Positions 41,511-50,239 of a DNA stretch of 64,000 nucleotides are shown here, piece by piece. The DNA is from Stenotrophomonas rhizophila (GTDB taxonomy: Bacteria; Pseudomonadota; Gammaproteobacteria; Xanthomonadales; Xanthomonadaceae): contig NZ_RJKV01000003.1 of assembly GCF_003751305.1 (NCBI RefSeq), positions 310,001 through 374,000 on the forward strand, given 5' to 3'. Position 1 is the first letter of the stretch. Each line of letters opens with the position of its first letter. Under the pieces are notes generated by a model. That model made no database searches. It was given only the letters and a program-made list of their open reading frames with translations, and was not told the DNA's origin. Position numbers and translations under genes: made by a program.

Positions 41511-42845
41511 TTACTTGCGGGTGCCATCGAGCCAGTTCGGGCCCTTGTTGGTCAGGAAGAACATGTAGACCACCAGCGACACCGCGATGATCGCCGTGAC
41601 GTACACGGCGAACAGGTTCACCTGGCCGGTCTTCAGCGCGCCCTGGTACAGCAGCGGCGCGGTACCACCGAACAGCGAGTTGGCCATCGCATAGCCGAAG
41701 CCCACGCCCAGTGCACGCACATGGGTCGGGAACAGCTCGGCTTTGACGACCGCGTTGATCGAGGTGTAGCCGGTCAGGATCACGAAGCCGATGCCCAGCA
41801 CCAGGAAGGCCATGAACGGATCATGCTGGTTGGGCAGCTCGGTGATCAGGTACCAGCTGTACAGCACGCCGCCGATCCCGAAGAACACCAGCAGGCTCTT
41901 GCGCCCGACCATGTCCGACAGCCAGCCGCCGATCGGCTGCAGCACCATCAGGAAGGTCAGCACGCCGAGGTTGATGAGCGTGCCGGTCATGACGTCATTG
42001 CCCGCGAACGCACTCTGGATCATCTTCGGCCCATTGACCGAGTAGGTGTAGAACGCGACGGTGCCGCCGGCGGTGATCAGGAAGCACAGCAGCAGCGGAC
42101 GCCACTGGTTGACGAACAGCTCACGCATCGAGCCGGAGGCTTTGGCGCGGCCATCGCGTGCGGCTTCGATGGAATCGGACTGCAGCGATTCGTCCATGGT
42201 CCGGCGCAGCCAGAACACCACGATCGCACCGATGCCGCCGATGCCGAACGCCACGCGCCAGCCCCACGCGGAAATCTCCGGCTTGTCCCAGAAGGTCAGC
42301 ATGCACAGCAGAGTCAGCTGTGCGAGCACATGGCCACCGACCAGGGTGACGTAATGGAACGAGGACAGGAAGCCGCGGCGCCCGGGAATGGCGGCCTCGG
42401 ACATGTACGTCGCACTGGTGCCGTACTCGCCGCCGGTGGCGAAGCCCTGCAGCAGGCGCGCGAACAGCAGGATCACCGCCGCCCAGATGCCGATCTGCGA
42501 CGCGGTCGGGGTGATCGCGATCAGGAACGAACAGGCGGCCATCATCGTGACCGACACCGTCAGGGCCAGGCGGCGGCCGTAGCGGTCGGCGAAGCGGCCG
42601 AAGTACCAGGCACCGATCGGGCGCATCAGGAAGGTGGCGGCGAAGATCGCCCACACGTACATGGTGGAGTTCTTGTCGGCGGCCGAGAAGAACTGGGATT
42701 CGAAGTAGACCGCGAAGACCGAGTAGACGTAGACGTCATACCACTCGACCAGATTGCCGGCCGAGCCTTTGAGGGTATTGGAGATGGAACGCCGCAGGGC
42801 GGCCCGGTCGGAAGGTGCCGCGGTGGCGGGGACGGATGTACTCAT
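41511..42845 (-). CDS. MFS transporter, metabolite:H+ symporter (MHS) type
   Basis: A 444-residue protein with about 12 transmembrane helices. GNLVEWYDVYVYSVFAVYF at the N-terminus, RPIGAWYFGRFADRYGRRLA in loop 2-3 and ARLLQGFATGGEYGTSATYM are hallmarks of the MHS subfamily (KgtP, ProP, ShiA). It probably imports a carboxylate or related solute with protons; KgtP-like alpha-ketoglutarate uptake is one possibility. The start MSTSVPATAAPS at 42845 gives the usual short cytoplasmic N-terminus; an ATG at 42884 is in frame. Confidence 0.9.
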   Translation of the reverse strand: MSTSVPATAAPSDRAALRRSISNTLKGSAGNLVEWYDVYVYSVFAVYFESQFFSAADKNSTMYVWAIFAATFLMRPIGAWYFGRFADRYGRRLALTVSVTMMAACSFLIAITPTASQIGIWAAVILLFARLLQGFATGGEYGTSATYMSEAAIPGRRGFLSSFHYVTLVGGHVLAQLTLLCMLTFWDKPEISAWGWRVAFGIGGIGAIVVFWLRRTMDESLQSDSIEAARDGRAKASGSMRELFVNQWRPLLLCFLITAGGTVAFYTYSVNGPKMIQSAFAGNDVMTGTLINLGVLTFLMVLQPIGGWLSDMVGRKSLLVFFGIGGVLYSWYLITELPNQHDPFMAFLVLGIGFVILTGYTSINAVVKAELFPTHVRALGVGFGYAMANSLFGGTAPLLYQGALKTGQVNLFAVYVTAIIAVSLVVYMFFLTNKGPNWLDGTRK

Positions 42846-43023
42846 ACAGGGTAGGGGGTCCTGGCGGGGAAGCGTTGATTGCACTTGTTACCTTACCGCA
42901 CGTCAAAAACGGGTGCGTGTCAGGCATCACGATGCGGCCTGATGAAAACAGCGTGCCACCTCAACGCGTGCCGCGCCATCGGCAACGGCCTAGAATTCGG
43001 GTTCCCCCGTACCGTGGTGGCCC

Positions 43024-43926
43024 ATGGCCGTCCTACCGCACTCTCCGTCGGCCGCTCCCCGCAGCGGCCTGGTCGTCCTGGCGCTGCTGCTGGTGTATGT
43101 GGTCTGGGGGTCCACCTATCTCGGGATCCGGCTGGCGCTGGAAGGCGGCGCACTGCCGCTGACGATGGTCTCCGGGGGCCGCTTCATCATCGCCGGCTCA
43201 CTGATGTACGCCGTCCTGCGCTGGCGCGGCTCGCCTGCCCCGACCAGGCGCCAGTGGCGCAACCTGGCGATCATGGGCCTGACCATGCTGGTGCTGGGCA
43301 ACGGCATGGTGGTGCTGGCCGAACGCACGGTGTCTTCCGGCCTGGCCGCCACGGCCGTGGCATCGGTGCCGTTGTGGATGGCGCTGTTTGGCGCGATGCG
43401 CGGACAGAACGCCAGCCGCGGTGAATGGCTGGGCATCGCGATCGGCTTCCTCGGCGTGGTCTGGCTGAACGCCGGCAGCAGCCTGACCGCCTCGCCGCAG
43501 GGCCTGATCCTGCTGCTGATCGCCCCGATCGGTTGGGCCTTCGGCTCGATCTGGGCGCGCGGCCTGGACCTGCCAAGCCCGTTCATGACCGCCGCCGGGC
43601 AGATGCTCTGCGGTGGCGTGATGCTGGTCGTGCTCGGCCTGCTCAGCGGCGAACGCCCGACCACCTGGCCCAGCATGAATGGGCTGCTGGCGGTGGCCTA
43701 CCTGTGCGTGTTCGGCTCGATCGTCGCCTTCACTGCCTACGTATGGCTGCTGCACAACGTGCGCCCGGCGTTGGTGGCCAGCTATGCGTACGTCAATCCG
43801 GTGATCGCGGTGATCCTGGGCGTGATCATCGGCAACGAGCATTTCGGCGGCCGTGACTTTCTGGCCATGGCCGTGATCCTCGCCGGCGTGGTGGTGCTGA
43901 CCCTGGCCCGGACGCGCGCGAAGTGA
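43024..43926 (+). CDS. yedA: EamA/DMT-family exporter, YedA-like
   Basis: A 300-residue protein with ten predicted transmembrane helices in two EamA repeats. VYVVWGSTYLGIRLALEGGA and AERTVSSGLAATAVASVPLW match YedA, and ASYAYVNPVIAVILGVIIGN is the second-repeat signature. DMT exporters extrude amino acids or small metabolites; the substrate is not known. The stop overlaps the next gene's start (GTGA), so yedA and rarD are probably cotranscribed. Confidence 0.88.
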   Translation: MAVLPHSPSAAPRSGLVVLALLLVYVVWGSTYLGIRLALEGGALPLTMVSGGRFIIAGSLMYAVLRWRGSPAPTRRQWRNLAIMGLTMLVLGNGMVVLAERTVSSGLAATAVASVPLWMALFGAMRGQNASRGEWLGIAIGFLGVVWLNAGSSLTASPQGLILLLIAPIGWAFGSIWARGLDLPSPFMTAAGQMLCGGVMLVVLGLLSGERPTTWPSMNGLLAVAYLCVFGSIVAFTAYVWLLHNVRPALVASYAYVNPVIAVILGVIIGNEHFGGRDFLAMAVILAGVVVLTLARTRAK

Positions 43927-44843
43927 GCGTGCCTGCCCAACACAGCCTGCAGGAACAACGCCGCGGCTTCGCGATCACCGCCTTCACCTTCACCCTGTGG
44001 GGCCTGGTACCGGTCTACTGGCACCTGCTCAAGGCCGTGCCGTCGCAGCAGATCATCGCCCACCGCATCATCTGGAGCACGGTGCTGGTGGTGGCCTGGC
44101 TGCTGCTGAGCAATGGCCTGGGCTGGTGGAAGGCCATCGCCGCGCAGCCGCGCGCGCTGCCGACGCTGGCGCTGAGCAGCGTGGCGATCGCGTTCAACTG
44201 GGGCCTGTACATCTGGGCGATCAACGCCGGGCATGTGATCGAGACGAGCCTCGGCTATTTCATCAATCCGCTGGTCAGCGTGGTGCTCGGCGTGGTGGTG
44301 CTCAAAGAGCGCCTGCGCCGCCTGCAGTGGCTCGCGGTGGGCTGCGCGGCGCTCGGTGTGGCATGGCTGACCCTAGATGCGGGAACGCCGCCCTGGATCG
44401 CGCTGGGGCTGGCCTGCTCGTTCGGCCTGTACGGGCTGCTGCGCAAGATGATTTCGGTGGACCCGGTGGCGGGGCTCGGGATGGAGAGTCTCTATCTTTT
44501 CCTGCCGGCGATCGGGTTCGCGCTGTGGAGCGAGAACGGGCACGGCGGCGGGTTCTTCAGTGGTTGGGGCTGGCGCACCGATGCGTTGTTGATCTTCGGT
44601 GGTGCGGTGACGGCATTGCCGTTGATCGGGTTTGCGTACGGGGTGAAGCGGATTCCGTTGTCGCTGGTCGGGATTCTGCAGTACATCGCGCCGAGTATCG
44701 GGTTGTTGTTGGGCGTGTTCTTTTTCCGCGAGCCATTCGATACGGCCAAGGCGGTGGGCTTCGCGGCGATCTGGACGGGGCTGCTGCTGTTCATCGGCGA
44801 CGGTGTGTGGCGGTCGCGGGCGGGTGGTGCGTTGAAGCGCTGA
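43923..44843 (+). CDS. rarD: EamA family transporter RarD
   Basis: A 306-residue protein with ten transmembrane helices. RGFAITAFTFTLWGLVPVYW, HRIIWSTVLVV and GHVIETSLGYFINPLVSVVL are characteristic of RarD, a DMT-superfamily member named for chloramphenicol sensitivity in Pseudomonas but with no firm substrate. The GTG start overlaps the yedA stop. The third-position GC falls somewhat in the last third of the gene, near the repeat-rich region that follows. Confidence 0.92.
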   Translation: MSVPAQHSLQEQRRGFAITAFTFTLWGLVPVYWHLLKAVPSQQIIAHRIIWSTVLVVAWLLLSNGLGWWKAIAAQPRALPTLALSSVAIAFNWGLYIWAINAGHVIETSLGYFINPLVSVVLGVVVLKERLRRLQWLAVGCAALGVAWLTLDAGTPPWIALGLACSFGLYGLLRKMISVDPVAGLGMESLYLFLPAIGFALWSENGHGGGFFSGWGWRTDALLIFGGAVTALPLIGFAYGVKRIPLSLVGILQYIAPSIGLLLGVFFFREPFDTAKAVGFAAIWTGLLLFIGDGVWRSRAGGALKR

Positions 44844-44899
44844 AGGCTGAAACTGAAAGCCTGAAAGCCTGAGCCCTGGTTTGCCGGGGTGCGTGGCCA

Positions 44900-45007
44900 G
44901 GCGGGGTGTGGGTGGGTGCGCGGGACCCGCCGTGAACCCATCCATGGGGGACCATATGCCGCCATCCATGGCGGCATATGGTCCCGCGCACCCACCCACA
45001 CCCCGCC
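44900..45007. repeat. Composite palindrome A
   Basis: Outer arms of 28 bp, 44900-44927 and 44980-45007, are perfect reverse complements (GGCGGGGTGTGGGTGGGTGC...). Nested inside, 44949-44965 and 44968-44984 form a perfect 17-bp stem (GGACCATATGCCGCCAT) with a CC loop. The right arms of the two stems share bases 44980-44984, so they are alternative structures. Confidence 0.9.
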
Positions 45008-45125
45008 TCCGACAGTGGGCTGGTGGCCAAAGTCAAAGCGACAGGCGGCTCGGTACTTCGGCGCCATTGCTGCAGCGCCGAGCGTATTGATCTGGTGGAA
45101 GCGACGCCCGTCGAAGCGTAGCGAA

Positions 45126-45189
45126 GACATAGCGCAGCCAAGACAGAGGGCGGCCAGGATAGAGCGCAGCCACGACAGAGCGTAGCCAA
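45126..45189. repeat. Tandem array of four 16-bp units
   Basis: Units are GACATAGCGCAGCCAA, GACAGAGGGCGGCCAG, GATAGAGCGCAGCCAC and GACAGAGCGTAGCCAA, head to tail without spacers. Consensus GACAGAGCGCAGCCAN. Confidence 0.85.
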
Positions 45190-45246
45190 GCAGGTGGAGC
45201 GGAGTCTGTGAGGCAGAGCAAAGCAACCCTGAGCCCATCAAGCTGG

Positions 45247-45308
45247 GCGGATCAACGCTGAGCAGATGAAAGCCGCGCAGATCAAAAGCCGAGCAGATCA
45301 AAAGCCGC
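45247..45308. repeat. Second tandem array, 15/16-bp units
   Basis: Units are GCGGATCAACGCTGA, GCAGATGAAAGCCGC, GCAGATCAAAAGCCGA and GCAGATCAAAAGCCGC. The last two are nearly identical; the first is diverged. The period matches the first array but the consensus differs. Confidence 0.8.
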
Positions 45309-45356
45309 AGCCGCGGTGCTGCTGTTCCATTGCGCACCAGCCCACTGTCAAAGGGT

Positions 45357-45456
45357 GGGCACGGGTGGGTTGGCGGGACCGTATGCCGCCATGGATGGCG
45401 GCATACGAGCTTACATGGACGTACTTGCAGCGGGTCCCGCGAACCCACCCGTGCCC
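45357..45456. repeat. Composite palindrome B, related to A
   Basis: Outer arms 45357-45380 and 45433-45456 pair over 24 bp with one mismatch (GGGCACGGGTGGGTTGGCGG...). The inner stem GTATGCCGCCAT/ATGGCGGCATAC lies at 45381-45392 and 45395-45406. Its core ATGCCGCCAT and the GGGTGGGT and GGGACC parts of the arms are shared with palindrome A. Confidence 0.88.
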
Positions 45457-45556
45457 GCCCCAACCAGCGCGACCGCAGCCCTACGCGCTTTTGCGCTTTT
45501 GCGCTGTTGCTCTGCTGTTGCGTCTCAACTCACACCTCCTGCAGTCTCGCGAGATC

Positions 45557-45586
45557 AAAAAAAAGACGGCGCCCGAAGGCGCCGTC
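45557..45586 (-). terminator. Intrinsic terminator of the TonB-receptor gene
   Basis: On the minus strand GACGGCGCC, loop TTCG, GGCGCCGTC is followed by eight T. It is a textbook rho-independent terminator with a stabilising UUCG tetraloop, about 70 nt past the receptor stop. Confidence 0.96.
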
Positions 45587-45653
45587 TCACTTCCACTCAG
45601 CGGCTTGGAGAGAGTAAGCCGCGGATCAGAAAAGGGTGATCAGGCGAACCCGA

Positions 45654-48476
45654 TCAGAAACGCTGCTGGTACTTCATGTACATATAGCGGCCGATATCGA
45701 ACCCACCGTAGTACGTGAAGCTGCTGTTCGGCTGGCTGTACATGATCGGACCCTGATGGTCGAACACATTGTTCACGCCCATCGACACCGTTCCATTCCA
45801 CGGCAGCACATAACGCACCTGGATATCGTGGAACGTGTTCGAACCCACCTTGTTGATGCCCTGGCGGCCCGTGTACGCCGAACTGAAGCCCGGATTGCTG
45901 CACTCCGTCGTGTACGCACAGTTCTCCTTCATGCTGGAGTAGTAACGCGCCGTCCAGCCCAGACCGAAGTTGCCGAACTGATAGTCCAGATTGAGGTTCG
46001 AACGCACGCGGAAGTTGCCTTCCCAGCCCGTGTACTGACGCACCGGCGTGGTGTCGACGTTGTCGTTCTTGCGCTCCAGGTAATCCACGTACGTGGTGTT
46101 CCAGGAGACCGCGAACTTGCCGATCGCCAGCTCCGGCAGACGGTAACGCACGGAGAGATCGTAGCCGGCCGTTTCCTGGTAGCCCGCGTTCAACAGCGTG
46201 CGGTCCAGACCGTTGACCTGACCGATCGTGCGGCCCGAACGGGCGCGCGTGAAGCGGTCGCACGCAGCGTCCACACCCAGCACGTAGCACTGGTTGAGCA
46301 TGTCCGTGGCCGACTCACCGACGATCACGTCGTTGATGCGGATCTTCCACCAGTCCAGGCTCAGGTCCAGGCCCGAGACGAACTCCGGGCTGTAGACCAC
46401 GCCCACGGTCCAGGTCTTCGCGGTTTCCGGCTTCAGTTCCGGGTTGGAGCCCGAGCTGAAGTCCGTGCCACCCTGCTGGCCCGGTACCGTCGCGGCGGTG
46501 CCGTCAGCGGCGAGCTGGCGGAAGTTGGCCGGGACGCCGTTGGCCAGGCAGCGTGCCAGGACCTGCGGGTTGTTGGCGGCCGCACCGAAGCTGGTGTCGC
46601 ACGGATCGGTGTACGAATCGCGCGTGCTGGTGGTGCCGCCGTACAGATCTTCCACGGTCGGTGCACGGAAGCCGGTACCGTAGGTGGCCCGCACCAGCAG
46701 GCTGTCGATCGGCTTCCACTTCAGGCCGAACTTGGTGTTCGTGGTCGAGCCGAAGTTGTTGTAGTCCGAATAGCGACCGGCCATGTCCAGCGACAGTTCA
46801 CGCGCGAAGGCCATGTCGGCCAGCAGCGGGACCTGCAGTTCCAGGTAGACCTCGTTGAGCGAGTAATCGCCCTGGGTCGGCTGGCCGGTGGTGCCGGCGA
46901 TCTGGCCGTTGCGGACCATCAGGTCCGGCGAGTAGCTGGCTTCTTCGCTGCGGTGTTCGACACCCAGTGCGCCCAGGATGTCACCGGCCGGCAGGCTGAA
47001 CAGCGAGCCGGAGATGTTCGCGCTGGCCACCTTGGTGGTGCTCTGCATCGTGTCGGTGAAGCGGGTGAACAGGAAGTCCTGCACGTCCTGGTTGCTCAGC
47101 GAGCCCGGGCCGGTGTAGCCCATCGGGGCCAGCGGGTTCCACGGGGTGCAGCCGGCGATCACGTTGCCAACGCTGCCGCAATGGGCGACGTTGTTGGCAT
47201 CCAGGAACGACGGGCCAACCGACTGGTTCACGTTCGGCTGGTACATGCTGCCCGTGCCGATGCGCTCGCCTTCATTGCGGTTGTACATGTAGCTGACGTT
47301 CCAGTCCCAGTACCGCGAACCGGTCTCGAAGCTGCCTTCCAGGCCCAGGCTGGCGCGCTTGGTGGTCAGGTTGTTCTCGGTGCCGCGCGGCAGCTCTTCG
47401 GTGCGATGCGCGAAAGCAACGTCACGACCGAACGGATTGAACGCGCTGTCCTTGGACAGCAGCGCACGCGAACCGGTGCTCTGGTACGGGTAGCCGGCCA
47501 GCTGCTTGCTGGACTCGCGCTCGCTGTACAGCGCATCGGCGACCAGACGCAGGTTGTCAGTAATCGAGAAGCCACCGTTGGCGAACACCGACTTGCGCTG
47601 CAGACCGGTGAGCAGGCTCATGTTGGTCTTGGTGTTGGCGTCGTTGGCCTTGTCCGCCGGCTTGAAATTGCCCAGCTGGGTCGGATCGCCGCCCGGGCCC
47701 ACGCTGAGGTTGCTGCCGTTGACGGTCGCATAGCCCCACGGGGTGACGCCGCTCAGGCCGTCGCCGGTGTGGCGCGGGCCGTTCGGGTACGCGGTGAAGG
47801 CACGCGTGCCGCCCAGGACCGGATCTTCGTCGGTGTACTCGCCACCCACGGTGACCCAGCCACGGTCGAAGGTTTTGCCGAAGGTCGCGCTGTAGGCGGT
47901 CTTCTGGCCGTCGCCCTCGCTGTACTGGCCGACGTAGGCACTGACTTCGGCACCGTCGAAGTTCTTGCGGGTAATGATGTTGACCACGCCGGCGATGGCG
48001 TCCGAGCCGTACAGGGCCGAAGCACCGTCGGTCAGCACTTCCACGCGCTCGACGATCGAGGACGGGATCGAGGCCAGATCGGAGTAGCCGCCGGCGCTGA
48101 CGCCCATGCGGCGGCCATCGATCAGCACCAGGCTGCGTTCCGGGCCCAGGTTGCGCAGGCTCACGTACATGCCACCGAAGTCACGGCCCGATTCCAGCGA
48201 GGAAGCACGGCTCATGCTCGGCGAACCGGCGGCGGTGACGTCCTGCAGGATGTCGGCGACGTTGACGTAGCCCTTCTTCTCGATCTCGGCGCGGTTCAGC
48301 GCGACGACCGGCTGGGCCGATTCGACGCTGGCCTGGCGGATGCGCGAGCCGGTGATCTCGATGCGATCGAGGTTGGTGGTGCCGTCATCGGCACTCTGTG
48401 CAAAGGCGGGGGCACTGCAGCTGGCGACAAGCGCGATGGCGATCGCGTTGCGCAGCGGATTGGTCTTCAAATACAT
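45654..48476 (-). CDS. TonB-dependent receptor
   Basis: A 940-residue outer-membrane receptor. The signal peptide ends at AFA-Q (residue ~27). The plug domain has DRIEITGSRIRQASVESAQP, MYVSLRNLGPERSLVLIDGR and SALYGSDAIAGVVNIITRKN; the 22-strand barrel follows and the last residue is Phe, as needed for BAM insertion. The ITGSRI-type plug start with long extracellular loops is typical of Xanthomonadaceae receptors for carbohydrates, peptides or other non-siderophore ligands; the ligand is not identifiable. No N-terminal signalling domain is seen. MYLKTNPLRN at 48476 was chosen as start. Confidence 0.93.
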   Translation of the reverse strand: MYLKTNPLRNAIAIALVASCSAPAFAQSADDGTTNLDRIEITGSRIRQASVESAQPVVALNRAEIEKKGYVNVADILQDVTAAGSPSMSRASSLESGRDFGGMYVSLRNLGPERSLVLIDGRRMGVSAGGYSDLASIPSSIVERVEVLTDGASALYGSDAIAGVVNIITRKNFDGAEVSAYVGQYSEGDGQKTAYSATFGKTFDRGWVTVGGEYTDEDPVLGGTRAFTAYPNGPRHTGDGLSGVTPWGYATVNGSNLSVGPGGDPTQLGNFKPADKANDANTKTNMSLLTGLQRKSVFANGGFSITDNLRLVADALYSERESSKQLAGYPYQSTGSRALLSKDSAFNPFGRDVAFAHRTEELPRGTENNLTTKRASLGLEGSFETGSRYWDWNVSYMYNRNEGERIGTGSMYQPNVNQSVGPSFLDANNVAHCGSVGNVIAGCTPWNPLAPMGYTGPGSLSNQDVQDFLFTRFTDTMQSTTKVASANISGSLFSLPAGDILGALGVEHRSEEASYSPDLMVRNGQIAGTTGQPTQGDYSLNEVYLELQVPLLADMAFARELSLDMAGRYSDYNNFGSTTNTKFGLKWKPIDSLLVRATYGTGFRAPTVEDLYGGTTSTRDSYTDPCDTSFGAAANNPQVLARCLANGVPANFRQLAADGTAATVPGQQGGTDFSSGSNPELKPETAKTWTVGVVYSPEFVSGLDLSLDWWKIRINDVIVGESATDMLNQCYVLGVDAACDRFTRARSGRTIGQVNGLDRTLLNAGYQETAGYDLSVRYRLPELAIGKFAVSWNTTYVDYLERKNDNVDTTPVRQYTGWEGNFRVRSNLNLDYQFGNFGLGWTARYYSSMKENCAYTTECSNPGFSSAYTGRQGINKVGSNTFHDIQVRYVLPWNGTVSMGVNNVFDHQGPIMYSQPNSSFTYYGGFDIGRYMYMKYQQRF

Positions 48477-48569
48477 CCGTGCGTTTCTCTTTCTCTGTAA
48501 AAACATTCGCCCGTTCGGGCGGCGTGGGGAACAACACACCACGACGTGGGGGGCGGGAGTCTAATGACT

Positions 48570-48596
48570 TTTCAAATTTTTTACTTTCATTTGAAA
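48570..48596. promoter_or_regulatory. Inverted repeat upstream of the TonB receptor
   Basis: TTTCAAAT, an 11-nt spacer and ATTTGAAA lie about 95-120 nt upstream of the receptor start in an otherwise AT-rich patch. A second dyad, CTTTCATTTGAAAG at 48584-48597, overlaps it. Dyads of this size are plausible repressor sites; the factor is unknown. Confidence 0.45.
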
Positions 48597-48828
48597 GCGT
48601 AAAAAGCGCTGTAAATGAACGATGGCTGACAAAAACACGCATTCAGAGGAAACCTTTTTCACTTCGTCATGCTGCGCACGAAAAAACGTCGCGCTGTGTT
48701 GGGCAGAGGCACCGATAGCGGCGAGGCGCGCGGCAACTTGAGCGCCTGCGTGATCGTGTCGCAGCGTGCGTACAGCTGCGCCTTTGCGTACGCGCGCTAC
48801 AACTAAACGCGCAGTGAATACTGCAGGC

Positions 48829-48861
48829 AAAAAAAGAACCGCACTCTTGCGAATGCGGTTC
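48829..48861 (-). terminator. Intrinsic terminator of the MacB-like efflux operon
   Basis: On the minus strand GAACCGCA and TGCGGTTC enclose a 10-nt loop and are followed by seven T. It lies about 60 nt past the stop of the last permease gene. Confidence 0.93.
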
Positions 48862-48918
48862 CGGAGTTGCTATTTCGCGTGCGCGACCACGCGCACGCGC
48901 GTTGTTCAAACGTATCGC

Positions 48919-50229
48919 TCAGGTCTCACGCAACGCCGTGGTGATAGGCAGGCGCGCCGCGCGCAGCGCCGGGAACAGCCCGCCGACCAGGCCGATGCCC
49001 AAGGCCCACTTCAAGCCCGTCCACAGCAGCTGCGGCGAGACCTGGAACTGGAACACCACCTGGCTGAAGTTGTTGCCCAGCGTGGAGACGGTGTAGTTGT
49101 TGAACACCAGCCACGCCACCAGCCCACCGAGCAGGCCGCCGAGCAGGGCCAGCAGCATTGTCTCCAGCATCACTGCGGTCACCACCGGCACGCCGCGGAA
49201 GCCGATCGCCCGCATCGTCGCGATCTCGCGCGCCCGTGTCGCCACGGCCGCATACATGGTGTTGAGCGCACCGAACACCGCGCCGATCGCCATGATCGCG
49301 CCGATCACCGTGCCCAGGATGCTGATCAGTTTGCTCAGGCCGCCGGACTGCTTGCGGTAGTAGTCGCGGGTGGTCTCCACATCCAGCTTCAGGCGCGGGT
49401 CGGCCTCCATGGCGTCCTTGAACTGTTTGAAGCCCGCCGCCCCTTCGGTGCGCACGTTGACCGACTGATACGCACTGCGGTTGTACGTGGTGGACAACGT
49501 CTGCGTGTCCGACCACAGCTCCGACTCATGCACGTCATTGGAGGCGAACACGCCCACCACCGTCCATTCCTGCTTGCCCAGCTGCAGGGTCTTGCCGATC
49601 TCCAGGCCCTCGAACTGCGCCTGCGCGCCCTTGCCGACCACGATCTCGCGCAGGCCCGGTTCGAACCTGCGGCCGGCGATGATGCGCACGTTGTTGCGCA
49701 CGGCCCACGCCTGCTCGCCGACGCCGCGGAACTGCACGTTGGTATCGCTGTGGTCGCTGCGCGAGAGCAGGCTGATCACCTGCGACAGCTCGGCGGAGAT
49801 CAGCGGCTTGCCGTCGCTGCCGCGGGCCACGCCGGGCAGGTTCTCGATCAGTGGGACCTGGTCGCGCATGATCACCGAGTTGGTTTCCGCCTGCGAGCCA
49901 CCGCGCAGCACGATCGCCACGTCATCGCTGCCGCTGCGCTCCAGGGTGGCCTTGAAGCCATCGCCCATGGCCAGCATCGCCACCAGCACGCCGACCACGC
50001 CGGCGATGCCGACCACGATCACCGAGGAGGCACCCCAGCGCTGCGGCAGGCTGGCAATGCCGATCCGCGCGGCAGCCAGCGACAGCCGGCCACTGCGGGT
50101 AAGCACCAGCCACGCGGCCAGCAGCACGGCGATCGCCAGCACCATCCACCACGGCAGCACGATCCACACCACCAGGGCGACCAGCAGCGCCACCACGGTC
50201 AATACGTTCCACATCCAGTGCATTTTCAT
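48919..50229 (-). CDS. ABC transporter permease, MacB/FtsX type (second)
   Basis: A 436-residue protein with an unusual N-terminus of two hydrophobic helices (MWNVLTVVALLVALVVWIVL, PWWMVLAIAVLLAAWLVLT) before the standard FtsX-type topology: one helix, a large periplasmic domain (residues about 90-290) and three C-terminal helices (AIMAIGAVFGALNTMYAAVA, MLETMLLALLGGLLGGLVAW). ATRAREIATMRAIGF is the coupling-helix region typical of the family. GGAGACCACC precedes the ATG. It should pair with the permease encoded just upstream. Confidence 0.9.
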   Translation of the reverse strand: MKMHWMWNVLTVVALLVALVVWIVLPWWMVLAIAVLLAAWLVLTRSGRLSLAAARIGIASLPQRWGASSVIVVGIAGVVGVLVAMLAMGDGFKATLERSGSDDVAIVLRGGSQAETNSVIMRDQVPLIENLPGVARGSDGKPLISAELSQVISLLSRSDHSDTNVQFRGVGEQAWAVRNNVRIIAGRRFEPGLREIVVGKGAQAQFEGLEIGKTLQLGKQEWTVVGVFASNDVHESELWSDTQTLSTTYNRSAYQSVNVRTEGAAGFKQFKDAMEADPRLKLDVETTRDYYRKQSGGLSKLISILGTVIGAIMAIGAVFGALNTMYAAVATRAREIATMRAIGFRGVPVVTAVMLETMLLALLGGLLGGLVAWLVFNNYTVSTLGNNFSQVVFQFQVSPQLLWTGLKWALGIGLVGGLFPALRAARLPITTALRET

Positions 50230-50239
50230 GGTGGTCTCC

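Larger units (their letters stand above)
44844..45653. other. 810-bp non-coding repeat-rich region
   Basis: Between rarD and the TonB-receptor gene there is no credible gene. In order it holds a composite palindrome (44900-45007), a tandem array of four 16-bp units (45126-45189), a second array of four 15/16-bp units (45247-45308), a related composite palindrome (45357-45456) and the receptor's terminator (45557-45586). Confidence 0.8.
48477..48918. other. Intergenic region between the receptor and efflux genes
   Basis: These 440 bp hold no convincing gene. They contain the promoter side of the TonB receptor, an AT-rich block with an inverted repeat (48570-48596) and the terminator of the efflux operon (48829-48861). 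Confidence 0.6.

Noticed and set aside
43024..44843. yedA and rarD as a recent tandem duplication.
   Set aside because: Both are EamA proteins, but their sequences differ throughout and match distinct known subfamilies.
45126..45308. Possible CRISPR array.
   Set aside because: Units are contiguous 15-16-mers without spacers, and no cas gene is present anywhere in the window.
45636..48500. A 954-codon open frame on the + strand opposite the TonB-receptor gene.
   Set aside because: It is the exact antisense of a gene with a signal peptide, plug domain and C-terminal Phe. Its translation is rich in Arg, Val and Ala with no domain. Long antisense frames are expected at this GC content.
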